Shown piece by piece: positions 1 through 6,433 of a DNA stretch of 9,848 nucleotides (positions within the stretch are counted from its first letter, which is position 1; each line of letters begins with the position of its first letter). The notes under the pieces are model-generated. The model did not search any database, was not told the DNA's origin, and worked only from the letters and a program-made list of their open reading frames with translations. A program made the translations under genes and the position numbers. The DNA is from Methyloprofundus sp. (lineage in GTDB: Bacteria; Pseudomonadota; Gammaproteobacteria; Methylococcales; Methylomonadaceae): positions 1 through 9,848 of the forward strand of contig JAUXBW010000061.1 in assembly GCA_030619185.1 (NCBI GenBank). Direction: 5' to 3'.

Positions 1-200
1 ACTTCGGGAATGACGAGATTCTTAACATGCTGTTATTTTTAAAGTTTTTTAATGTAGTTGTGGGTTGTAAGTAATCAGCATTTTAAGCCATGCTGGCCAC
101 TCACCTACAAGTAATAAATATTTAATAAGCATGTAATCAATTAGTTAAAGATGCATTACTTAGAAGGAAATCCTTAGTAGAGCAAACTTTGGACGTAAAA
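1..200. other. Non-coding left edge, downstream of metA
   Basis: No convincing gene is seen here. The stretch is strongly AT-rich. The first 17 bases contain TTCGGGAATGACG, which resembles one end of the dispersed palindromic repeats with a GGGAATGACG end found in many proteobacteria; it is cut by the window edge, so this is a weak suggestion. A 6-bp inverted repeat, CAGCAT at 76-81 and ATGCTG at 90-95, could form a small hairpin. A second imperfect one, AAGG-N4-CCTT, lies around 161-176. Neither has a run of T on the metA-transcript side, so I do not call a terminator. AAGTAAT occurs twice directly (near 69 and 109) and once inverted (near 155), which may be chance in such AT-rich DNA. Confidence 0.5.
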
Positions 201-1265
201 TTATAAATTAAGCGGGTTTTCGGGGTTAACTCCCTGCATAAAAGGCAGCCGCCTATCCTGGTTGGTAATTTGATAGACTTTCCCTAGCCAGTTATTAAAT
301 ACGGCTTTGGCAGTATCGCGCCAGGTATTGTCTAAAAAGGGCTCAAGCTCTTGTTCAGGGAAAGGCAAAATTGCGTGTTTATTTTTTATTGCATTTTTTA
401 CATGCCGAGCATAAGCGTTAAAAATAGCTTGTACTTCATTATTGAAATAATGCTCGGGAAAGGGAGGGTATAGCTCAGTTTCCAGATTAATAAAGCGCAT
501 GACTTCACGCTTGTATTCTTTTAACAAGCTAATGGCATCGTATTCAGGGTGGCCCTGAAAATACACAATGCGAAAGCCATCAGGGCTTACGGCAAGGTGG
601 ACACCTGCTTCAGGGCTGGCTACCAGTACTTTAACGCCGTGTTCCTCTAGGTCTTTCTGGAACACTTCATTAAACCGTGAATGGGGTACATCAAAGCGGG
701 TGTTTATTTCAGCAATCAATGGGTGTTTACGGTCTATTACTTTATGCGCATAAACCCCCCAGCGTTTACCCGGCAAGCGGGTGCGTTCTATACCATAGCA
801 AAACTGGATCAATGCATGTGTGGCAAGGCAGGAGCACAGAATGGAGGTCACGTTTTGTTTAGCCCAGTCAAATACTTCAGTCAGGGGTTGCCAAAAGTTT
901 TCATCTTGTAGATGTGCATGTGTCACATTGGCGCCGCTGATAATGAGCGCATCCAGGCCATCCAGTTTAAGTTGAGCAAAGGTCTCATAATACTGATCAA
1001 TATGCGCCTGTGCCGCTGTATCTCTCGGTAGGCCTTCGATTGTAAACGGGTGTATATGAAACTGGGCGATTTGATTACAGGCACCTACCAGCCGGAAAAA
1101 TTGTCTCTCCGTGGCTTCTAGTGCGGCATCTGGCATAATATTCAGAAAGCCTATATGTAACTCCCGTATATGTTGGTGGGTAGCACGGTCAGGGTTAAGA
1201 ATATCCTCACCTTCTGCTTGTAGGCGCTGAAATGTAGGTAATTGTGTGTGGGCAACTAATGGCAT
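201..1265 (-). CDS. metA: Homoserine O-acyltransferase, MetA/HTS family
   Basis: This enzyme transfers an acyl group (succinyl or acetyl) from acyl-CoA to the hydroxyl of homoserine, the first committed step of methionine synthesis in the cytoplasm. The 354-aa product matches the glutamine-amidotransferase-like MetA family. LNIMPDAALEATERQF is at residues 41-56. The putative nucleophile Cys146 sits in CSCLATH, where E. coli has FVCWAVQ. GHPEYD is at 238-243, with His239 and Glu241 completing the triad, and the C-terminal NNWLGKVYQIT aligns with NWLNYYVYQIT. It is about 45 residues longer than E. coli MetA (309 aa), with extra sequence near 265-312. The residue aligning by eye with E. coli Gly111, which is Glu in acetyl-type enzymes, is Thr115, so the acyl donor cannot be predicted. 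The ATG lies 5 bp after the upstream P-loop gene and has no clear Shine-Dalgarno, suggesting translational coupling. Confidence 0.9.
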   Translation of the reverse strand: MPLVAHTQLPTFQRLQAEGEDILNPDRATHQHIRELHIGFLNIMPDAALEATERQFFRLVGACNQIAQFHIHPFTIEGLPRDTAAQAHIDQYYETFAQLKLDGLDALIISGANVTHAHLQDENFWQPLTEVFDWAKQNVTSILCSCLATHALIQFCYGIERTRLPGKRWGVYAHKVIDRKHPLIAEINTRFDVPHSRFNEVFQKDLEEHGVKVLVASPEAGVHLAVSPDGFRIVYFQGHPEYDAISLLKEYKREVMRFINLETELYPPFPEHYFNNEVQAIFNAYARHVKNAIKNKHAILPFPEQELEPFLDNTWRDTAKAVFNNWLGKVYQITNQDRRLPFMQGVNPENPLNL

Positions 1266-1270
1266 GGTGG

Positions 1271-2119
1271 TTAAGTTGTCTGCTCAGCTATTGCCTGGGC
1301 AATAAGTTGAATAAAATCTTGGTCATTGTTGACTTTGGCGACATCGCTGGCATTCAGTGTGTAGCCATACTTGTCGGCAATTAGCTGATAGCGCGGTAAA
1401 CGCGATTTAAATAATTTAGGAAATACCCAGCTAACGAATTCATCAGGCGGGATAACGTTGGTATCTGTATAGTTTTTTTCTTGCATAAACTCAGCTAGTT
1501 TTTCATCAAGAAATGGCTCACGATAGTAAAGTGGCTTAGGGGACGTTTTTGACCGGTTTATAATGGTTTCATTTAGCGCATCTGAAGTTTTGATGTAGAC
1601 AATCAGTGTATGCCTGGCAAGGTGCTCTAATACGGCTGCATCATTTAATTCACAGACGCTCCCCCCGGCATCGTTGATAAAATGTTTATAACCATAAATA
1701 TCTTCCGCTTTATGGATAAAATCACTGACATCATACATCGCTGCAATTTCAGCTTGATGATGTAATGCCTGGCGACGCTTAAATTCATTGAGTGATAGTC
1801 CTCCTAGCTTGCTATCTCCTATTTTTCCTAAAAAACTGGAAACGGGGGCAAGGTTATCTACTGAGACGTTATTGCAAATATAGATAGAGTCAGAAAGTAA
1901 CAGGTCCCTTAAAAAAGGAACTTCCATTGCCTGTTGCTTGATATTATCCAGAATAGACTCACCTAAATATTTGGTTCCTATGCGGTAATCACCTGAGTAA
2001 TGAAACCATTTTTCTTTGGGGAGTTTGTTTGCCAGTGTTGTTTTTCCTGCGCCAGACATGGCTAATAATGTGATGCTTTTGGAGTCCCACTGCAGGAACT
2101 CCTGAGAACTCATTTTCAT
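1271..2119 (-). CDS. P-loop ATPase/kinase-like protein, unknown substrate
   Basis: I do not recognise the precise family. The 282-aa protein opens with a beta strand leading into a Walker A loop, AMSGAGKTT at residues 20-28; Ala replaces the usual first Gly, while Gly25, Lys26 and Thr27 are kept. YSGDYRIGTKYLG (41-53) and FINDAGGSV (147-155) are distinctive; the latter follows a hydrophobic strand and could carry the Walker B acid. LIVYIKTSDALNETIINRSK (172-191) resembles the strand-helix-basic lid layout of small kinases, so a nucleotide- or metabolite-kinase-like fold is plausible. No signal peptide or membrane segment is visible. It lies 5 bp upstream of metA on the same strand, so the two are probably co-transcribed. 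An in-frame ATG two codons downstream (Met3) is an alternative start. The function is unknown, and a link to homoserine or methionine is only suggested by position. Confidence 0.8.
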   Translation of the reverse strand: MKMSSQEFLQWDSKSITLLAMSGAGKTTLANKLPKEKWFHYSGDYRIGTKYLGESILDNIKQQAMEVPFLRDLLLSDSIYICNNVSVDNLAPVSSFLGKIGDSKLGGLSLNEFKRRQALHHQAEIAAMYDVSDFIHKAEDIYGYKHFINDAGGSVCELNDAAVLEHLARHTLIVYIKTSDALNETIINRSKTSPKPLYYREPFLDEKLAEFMQEKNYTDTNVIPPDEFVSWVFPKLFKSRLPRYQLIADKYGYTLNASDVAKVNNDQDFIQLIAQAIAEQTT

Positions 2120-2152
2120 GCGTGTTTTTCCGGGTGCAACGCCAAGCTCCTT
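2116..2152 (-). promoter_or_regulatory. Strong SD and possible 7-codon leader before the P-loop gene
   Basis: On the minus strand a near-perfect Shine-Dalgarno AAGGAG (2152-2147) lies 27 bases upstream of the ATG of the P-loop gene, too far to serve it directly. Seven bases after it is a TTG opening a seven-codon frame (TTG CAC CCG GAA AAA CAC GCA, then TGA). Its stop overlaps the P-loop start codon as ATGA, the usual geometry for translational coupling. Such a short frame can arise by chance, so this is only a candidate. Confidence 0.25.
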
Positions 2153-2232
2153 TGCTGGATTGGGCTGTTTTTAAGTTTCTTATTTAATCTGGATGTTTAA
2201 TTGCTTTTCCAGTTTTTCTACACGCTGCTACA

Positions 2233-2532
2233 CTAGTCCTGAAAGTCTTCTAGTGGCATCTCACCCGAGACGTTGCGCCGGGTTTCCGAGGTAGAGTAGC
2301 CTAGGTCATCTGGCTCAAGGTCATCATAAGGAGCACTCCAGTCATCAGGAGCCTCGATAAAGTCAAAGGTCGAGGTATACCAGCTGTCATTGTCAAATTC
2401 ACCAATATCACCATTATGATATTGTACTTCAATGGTGTCATCGTTCTCTTCAATAGCAACGACTTTGAAGGTTAGTTTATTCTCTACATCTTTATACCAT
2501 TGGTCGATAGCGGGATCTGTTATGGTAGTCAT
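2233..2532 (-). CDS. Small very acidic protein, DUF6763-like
   Basis: The 99-aa product has no known function. It resembles, from memory, the short gammaproteobacterial family labelled DUF6763, whose members share an N-terminal block like DPAIDQWYKDVENKLTFKVV and a following IEVQYHNGDIGEFD segment. These suggest a small all-beta fold (residues about 10-50). The second half is rich in Asp and aromatics (DDW, YDDLEPDDLGY). Asp plus Glu total 27 of 99 residues against only 5 Lys or Arg, so the protein is highly negative. It has no Cys, signal peptide or membrane segment. The start is well supported by AAGGAAT seven bases upstream of the ATG. A 113-bp gap separates it from the P-loop gene downstream on the same strand, so co-transcription is possible but unproven. 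The coding call is firm; the family name is moderate. Confidence 0.75.
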   Translation of the reverse strand: MTTITDPAIDQWYKDVENKLTFKVVAIEENDDTIEVQYHNGDIGEFDNDSWYTSTFDFIEAPDDWSAPYDDLEPDDLGYSTSETRRNVSGEMPLEDFQD

Positions 2533-2699
2533 AAATAATTCCTTGTGTGTGAAAATTTAATAAAAACTATTGCCTTGGTGAAAAAATAAATGAAATATCT
2601 GCGTATTGATAGTGTGATGTTATGCCTATGAAGTGCGGATTGCAAGGGCAGAGTAGGAATTTTAGGAAATGTATTGGGCAAGTCTTATTCTATGAAGGC
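2533..2699. other. Intergenic region between lpxA homologue and acidic-protein gene
   Basis: This 167-bp AT-rich gap follows the TAG of the lpxA homologue and precedes the next minus-strand gene. It should hold the promoter for the 99-aa protein. I see no convincing -35/-10 pair and no GC-rich hairpin with a T run to terminate the upstream unit. The only clear element is the AAGGAAT ribosome binding site close to 2540. Read-through from the ppk2 unit into the metA unit therefore cannot be excluded. Confidence 0.5.
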
Positions 2700-3476
2700 C
2701 TATTTTTGATCCAGTGCTAGAAAACCATGCAAACCTCGTTTCGATTTAACGGCCAGCCATGCTTTCAAATATATAATTTCTTCGGTATCTTCCAGGTGGG
2801 CGATGCTTGCATTTTGTCTAAGTAATCTAAAGGCAGTTGCAAGGACTTTATACCGATCTCCTGTAATCCCGGCGCGTTTTAAGCCTATGGTATTCAAGCG
2901 ATAATGTTTAGCTGGGTAGCCCGCTATTAAACAGAAAGGAATAACATCTTTATTAAGTCCCGTTGTGCCCTGAACAATGGCAAAAGATCCAATGCGGCAA
3001 AACTGGTGAGCAACGACACTGCCTCCCATGAATACGCGATCATCAATTTGCACAAACCCACCAATAGCCACATTATTGGCAAAAATAGTGTGATTCCCGA
3101 TCTGGCAGTCATGAGCAACATGACTGTTATTCATAAAAAAGCAGCTGGAACCGATACGGGTTATCGCGTTTTCTTCTGAGGCTCTATGCGCTGTAAAACC
3201 TTCTCTAAACGTATTGTTGTCGCCAATATCTAACCAGGAAACGGTTTCTTCTTTAAAGCTGGTGTCTTGTGGCAGATCGCCTAATACCACATGCGGGTGC
3301 AGCGTATTGCCCGTACCCATTTTAGTGTAGGGGCGAATAACCGCATGCGCCCCGATCTTACTATTATCGCCAATTTTTGTATGGTTTTCGATCACGGCAA
3401 ATGGGCCAATCTTGACATTTTTGCCTATGCTGGTCTGTTCTGCGATATAGGCACTGGGGTGGATATTTTGTGTCAT
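2700..3476 (-). CDS. lpxA: LpxA-family acyl-ACP--UDP-sugar O-acyltransferase
   Basis: LpxA attaches a 3-hydroxyacyl chain from acyl carrier protein to UDP-GlcNAc, the first step of lipid A synthesis, in the cytoplasm. The 258-aa product has the expected length, with hexapeptide repeats of a left-handed beta-helix over residues about 5-185 and a helical C-terminal part beginning at GLKRAGI (198-204). NNSHVAHDC (116-124) holds His122, equivalent to the catalytic His125 of E. coli, and VAHQFC (155-160) holds His157, equivalent to His160. At the position of E. coli His144 (LAGHVSV) this protein has Phe141 (IGGFVQI), an unusual change near the active site. The gene is not beside fabZ, lpxD or lpxB; it is the last gene of a ppk2-ogt-xerD unit, 5 bp after xerD, with GAGG nine bases before its ATG. 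It may be the sole LpxA or a paralogue with a different sugar or acyl preference. Confidence 0.85.
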   Translation of the reverse strand: MTQNIHPSAYIAEQTSIGKNVKIGPFAVIENHTKIGDNSKIGAHAVIRPYTKMGTGNTLHPHVVLGDLPQDTSFKEETVSWLDIGDNNTFREGFTAHRASEENAITRIGSSCFFMNNSHVAHDCQIGNHTIFANNVAIGGFVQIDDRVFMGGSVVAHQFCRIGSFAIVQGTTGLNKDVIPFCLIAGYPAKHYRLNTIGLKRAGITGDRYKVLATAFRLLRQNASIAHLEDTEEIIYLKAWLAVKSKRGLHGFLALDQK

Positions 3477-3481
3477 GTGGT

Positions 3482-4366
3482 TTAGCCTCGTGGGTGGTAT
3501 TGTGTGTGTAGGTCTTTTAAGCGTTCATTGGCGATATGGGTATAAATCTGGGTAGTAGACAAATCACTATGACCTAATAAAAGTTGCACCACACGTAAGT
3601 CAGCACCATGATTTAATAAATGTGTGGCAAAGGCGTGACGTAGGGTATGGGGTGATAGTTCTTTGGATATGCCGGCTTTTTTTGCGTAACGCTTAATGAT
3701 ATGCCAAAAAGCCTGGCGTGTCATGCCTGCCGCCCTGTTAGTGACGAAAATGGTATCACAGGGACGTTCAGATAGTAGGGCTATGCGGCTATACTGCATA
3801 TACTCTTCCAGGCAGTCGATGGCTTGTTCACCAATGGGGGTCAGGCGTTCTTTATTGCCTTTACCGGTGATGCGTAATACGCCCATGCGTAGATTAACCT
3901 GGCGGGTGGTTAAGGAAACCAGTTCTGATACCCGCAGCCCTGTGGCATATAGCATTTCCAGCATGGCTTTATCACGCGCACCCAATAATGAACTGGGTTC
4001 TGGCGCATTAAGTAGTAATTCGACATCGTGTTCAGAGAGAGAGCTAGGTAAAGGCCGGCCAATACGTGGCGTATCAATTAACGCGGTAGGGTCGGTATTA
4101 ATATGGTTTTCGCGTAGCAAGTAGGTGAAGAAACGCCTCAGGCTAGATAATATACGCGCGGATGACCGCGAACTGATGCCTTGTTCATAGCGCTGACTAA
4201 GAAATAAGGCAATATCGCTATTGCTCGCCTGATGTAAAGGTTTTTTTGCCAGGCTTTTGTCGAAAATGCGTAAGTCACTGGCGTAGGCACTCAAGGTGTT
4301 TTGGCTGAGCCCGTTTTCTACCCATAAGGCATCGATAAATGAGTCGATTAATTGCTTAGAGGTCAT
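3482..4366 (-). CDS. xerD: Site-specific tyrosine recombinase XerD
   Basis: XerD works with XerC at dif, under FtsK control, to resolve chromosome dimers at cell division. The 294-aa protein has the usual XerC/D length. A SAM-like N-terminal DNA-binding domain covers about 1-90, and the catalytic domain about 108-290. The active-site set is complete: Arg145 (ATGLRVSEL), Lys169 (GKGNKERL), His240 and Arg243 (SPHTLRHAFATHL), His266 (LLGHSDLSTTQ) and the nucleophile Tyr275 (IYTH). Close similarity by eye to E. coli XerD, including HGADLRVVQ.LLGHSDLSTTQIYTH and the HPRG end, favours XerD over XerC or an integron or phage integrase. The start codon lies inside the end of ogt (11-bp overlap), so the two are translationally linked. 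No att site or mobile element surrounds it, arguing for the housekeeping enzyme. Confidence 0.92.
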   Translation of the reverse strand: MTSKQLIDSFIDALWVENGLSQNTLSAYASDLRIFDKSLAKKPLHQASNSDIALFLSQRYEQGISSRSSARILSSLRRFFTYLLRENHINTDPTALIDTPRIGRPLPSSLSEHDVELLLNAPEPSSLLGARDKAMLEMLYATGLRVSELVSLTTRQVNLRMGVLRITGKGNKERLTPIGEQAIDCLEEYMQYSRIALLSERPCDTIFVTNRAAGMTRQAFWHIIKRYAKKAGISKELSPHTLRHAFATHLLNHGADLRVVQLLLGHSDLSTTQIYTHIANERLKDLHTQYHPRG

Positions 4367-4868
4367 ATATCATCTTTTTTTCATGCTGTAATAGGGCAGT
4401 TTTTATTTCGATCAGCTTGCCTGATGTTGCGCCTGCGTAGCCGCCGAGGCCTGTTTTTGCAAGGACTCGATGACAGGGAATAATAAGCGGAAACGGATTC
4501 TGGCGGCAGGCATTTGCTAATGCTCTAGGAGCTGTGCTTAATTCCTGGGCTAGTTGACCATAGGTTCGGGTCTGCCCCAGAGGAATTAGCTGCAGTGCAC
4601 ACCACACGTTTTGCTGAAATTCGGTGCCTTGTTGTAACAGGGCCAGGTTTGTTGAAAAAATACCCGTTAACCAGTATTGCTTTAATTGTTGTTCGAGTTC
4701 TGAGGGGAGTTTTGTTTCTCCCTCAGGTAAGGTTAAAAGCCACTCTAGCTTGCATAACTGCTTACCACGCATATGTATGGCTAGCGACCCCACCGGGGTG
4801 TTGTAGCAAAATGTTTGCAGTGCCGCCTGTATTTCAGGGGCTTGCCAGTTAAGTGGAGGTAGAGACAT
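4356..4868 (-). CDS. ogt: Methylated-DNA--protein-cysteine methyltransferase (Ogt/AGT type)
   Basis: This suicide repair protein removes O6-alkyl groups from guanine (and O4-alkyl from thymine) by transferring them to its own cysteine. In the 170-aa product (from the chosen ATG) the acceptor is Cys132 in LIIPCHRVLAKTG. The winged-helix DNA-binding part is recognisable: GTEFQQNVW (81-89), RTYGQLAQEL (101-110), and Arg122 in ACRQNPFP, the position of the Arg finger that flips the base. An N-terminal ribonuclease-H-like domain (about 18-75) precedes it. The length matches E. coli Ogt (171 aa); there is no AraC-like Ada domain. A TTG eleven codons upstream (4901) is in frame but would overlap ppk2 by about 30 bp. 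The ATG at 4868, two bases after the ppk2 stop, is preferred. The last 11 bases overlap xerD. Confidence 0.9.
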   Translation of the reverse strand: MSLPPLNWQAPEIQAALQTFCYNTPVGSLAIHMRGKQLCKLEWLLTLPEGETKLPSELEQQLKQYWLTGIFSTNLALLQQGTEFQQNVWCALQLIPLGQTRTYGQLAQELSTAPRALANACRQNPFPLIIPCHRVLAKTGLGGYAGATSGKLIEIKTALLQHEKKMIYDL

Positions 4869-4870
4869 GT

Positions 4871-6355
4871 TTAATCCAGTACCTTTTCCAGTGCCTCGCA
4901 ATAAGTTTTAATCACCTTGATACGTGCATAACGTTTGTTATTCGCTTCAACTAAGGTCCAGGGTGTGGTTTGCGAACTCGTGTAGGCAACCATATCATTA
5001 ACGGCAAGCGAATACTCAGCCCATTTATCGCGATTTCTATAGTCTTCTTCAGTGATTTTATGTTGTTTATAGCTGATTTGTTCGCGTTCTTTAAAGCGGC
5101 GCAACTGCTCATTCGGGTCGATATGTAACCAGAATTTTACTAAGACTATGCCGTGATCAACTAATGCTTCTTCAAAGTTGGCGATTTCAGAGTAGGCGCG
5201 GGTCCATTCCTGCTGAGAGGCAAAGCCTTCAACGCATTCGACGAGTACGCGGCCATACCAGCTGCGGTCATAAATGGTTACGCGTCCCGCGCGAGGCATA
5301 TGTCGCCAGAAACGCCATAAATAATGCTGGACACGCTCTTCATCAGTCGGAGCAGCAATGGGGATAACCTGATAGTTTCTGGCATCCAGTGCATGAGTGA
5401 GCCGTCTAATAGCTCCGCCTTTGCCACCTGCATCCCAGCCTTCAAAAACCAGCACGCTGGATATTTTTTTCTCATGGGCGTGGCGTGCCATTTTGTTAAG
5501 CTTGCCTTGATATAGATTTAGTTGTTCGTTGTATTCTTTTTTGTCCAGTTCCAGGCTAAGATCCAGTGAATCTAAAATTTGGGGTTGATTGCCATGAATT
5601 ATTTGGGGTGGCAATAGGGGGGCAGGGGTGTTTTTCCTTATGTCATGACTTGCTATATGGACGGTAATCTTATCCAGTATGTGTTGTCCTACCGTAAGGC
5701 TACTGTAGCGGATATCGCTACCATCAATAATGCGCCACGGATTTTGTACGTTACTGGTCTCTTTTAAAACAGTTTCAGCGACACTGGCAAAAGTGTCATA
5801 CATCTTAAGGTGTTTTTTATCCCGGTCAGTGACTTGCCAAGTAGTTTCAGGGTTTTTTTCCAGTTGCTTCAGGCGTTTTTTTTGTTGCTCTTTTTTTAAA
5901 TGCAACCAGCATTTAATAATTAAAGTGCCATCATCAGCGAGTTCTTGCTCTAATTGTTTGATTTGAGTGAGTTGTAATTGTAAATCAGGGTCTTTTGTGT
6001 CGTCGTGTACGCGCTGAGCAATGGGAGTGCTGTACCAGGAGCCGACATAAATGCCGATAGTTCCCTTAGCGGGCATAGTACGCCAAAATCGCCAGAATTT
6101 TGGCCGTTCCAGTTCTTCGTCGCTAGGTGAGTCGTAGGCATTGGTGCGCATATAACGGGGGTCCAGCCATTCATTAAGTAGATTAATCACTTCACCTTTA
6201 CCGCCACCATCCACGCCTGATATTAAAATAATGACAGAAAAATCATAAGTATTTAGCTGTTGTTGTAGCGTTAATAATTGCGTGCGTAAAGCAGGTACTT
6301 TTTCATTGTAGTCAGCTTTGCAGACTTTATGTCCTAATTCAGCGATTTCAAACAT
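4871..6355 (-). CDS. pap: Two-domain PPK2: polyphosphate:AMP phosphotransferase type
   Basis: Two fused PPK2 domains in 494 aa match the architecture and length of the polyphosphate:AMP phosphotransferases (Acinetobacter johnsonii PAP, Pseudomonas PA3455), which make ADP from AMP and polyphosphate. Domain 1 (about 10-235) has Walker A GVDGGGKGE (47-55) and KFWRFWRTMP (86-95), but the Walker B/substrate motif reads YVGSWY (103-108). Domain 2 (about 275-494) has GWDAGGKGG (306-314), YLWRFWRHMPRAG (345-357) and the full YDRSWYGR (362-369) with Asp363 and Arg364. The catalytic set is therefore intact only in domain 2, which is probably typical of the family. No signal peptide or membrane segment is visible, so it is cytosolic. 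It is the first gene of a four-gene minus-strand unit, two bases before ogt. I see no strong Shine-Dalgarno at the ATG and no convincing promoter in the 111-bp divergent gap. Confidence 0.88.
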   Translation of the reverse strand: MFEIAELGHKVCKADYNEKVPALRTQLLTLQQQLNTYDFSVIILISGVDGGGKGEVINLLNEWLDPRYMRTNAYDSPSDEELERPKFWRFWRTMPAKGTIGIYVGSWYSTPIAQRVHDDTKDPDLQLQLTQIKQLEQELADDGTLIIKCWLHLKKEQQKKRLKQLEKNPETTWQVTDRDKKHLKMYDTFASVAETVLKETSNVQNPWRIIDGSDIRYSSLTVGQHILDKITVHIASHDIRKNTPAPLLPPQIIHGNQPQILDSLDLSLELDKKEYNEQLNLYQGKLNKMARHAHEKKISSVLVFEGWDAGGKGGAIRRLTHALDARNYQVIPIAAPTDEERVQHYLWRFWRHMPRAGRVTIYDRSWYGRVLVECVEGFASQQEWTRAYSEIANFEEALVDHGIVLVKFWLHIDPNEQLRRFKEREQISYKQHKITEEDYRNRDKWAEYSLAVNDMVAYTSSQTTPWTLVEANNKRYARIKVIKTYCEALEKVLD

Positions 6356-6400
6356 ATCAGTATAGTTGTGGTTAGTTTATAAAGGAATAAGTACAGGTGT

Positions 6401-6430
6401 TTGCTACTAAGCTATCAGAGACCTTATAAT
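6401..6430 (+). promoter_or_regulatory. Sigma70-like promoter of the YeeE/YedE-TSUP operon
   Basis: TTGCTA (6401-6406) and a consensus TATAAT (6425-6430) are separated by 18 bases, and transcription would start near 6437, about 30 bases before the TTG start at 6467. This is the best promoter match I see in the window. It lies in the 111-bp gap divergent from ppk2. The start site is predicted by eye only. Confidence 0.65.
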
Positions 6431-6433
6431 GAC

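Noticed and set aside
161..182. Imperfect hairpin as a metA terminator
   Set aside because: The stem is short and bulged and no T run follows on the minus-strand transcript.
568..911. Overlapping plus-strand open frames inside metA
   Set aside because: They are antisense to conserved MetA sequence including the triad region, and show no protein-like composition.
2120..2232. SAM riboswitch or MetJ operator upstream of the P-loop/metA pair
   Set aside because: I looked for MetJ boxes (AGACGTCT-like tandem sites) and for conserved riboswitch-like helices in this gap and saw neither; GAGACGTT occurrences nearby are inside coding sequence.
3696..4124. A 142-codon plus-strand open frame inside xerD
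   Set aside because: It is fully antisense to a gene with all catalytic residues of XerD, its protein is low in recognisable motifs and unusually rich in Ser, Arg and Met, and there is no ribosome binding site.
3482..4366. xerD as part of an integron, integrative element or phage
   Set aside because: The protein is close to housekeeping XerD, it is embedded in a metabolic operon, and no attachment repeats, tRNA or cargo genes flank it.
4869..4901. Longer ogt start at the TTG at 4901
   Set aside because: It would overlap ppk2 by about 30 bases and add residues not typical of Ogt; the ATG at 4868 sits right after the ppk2 stop and gives the normal family length.
5164..5515. Open frames on both strands inside ppk2
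   Set aside because: They are shadows of the second PPK2 domain, whose Walker A and YDRSWY motifs are encoded here.
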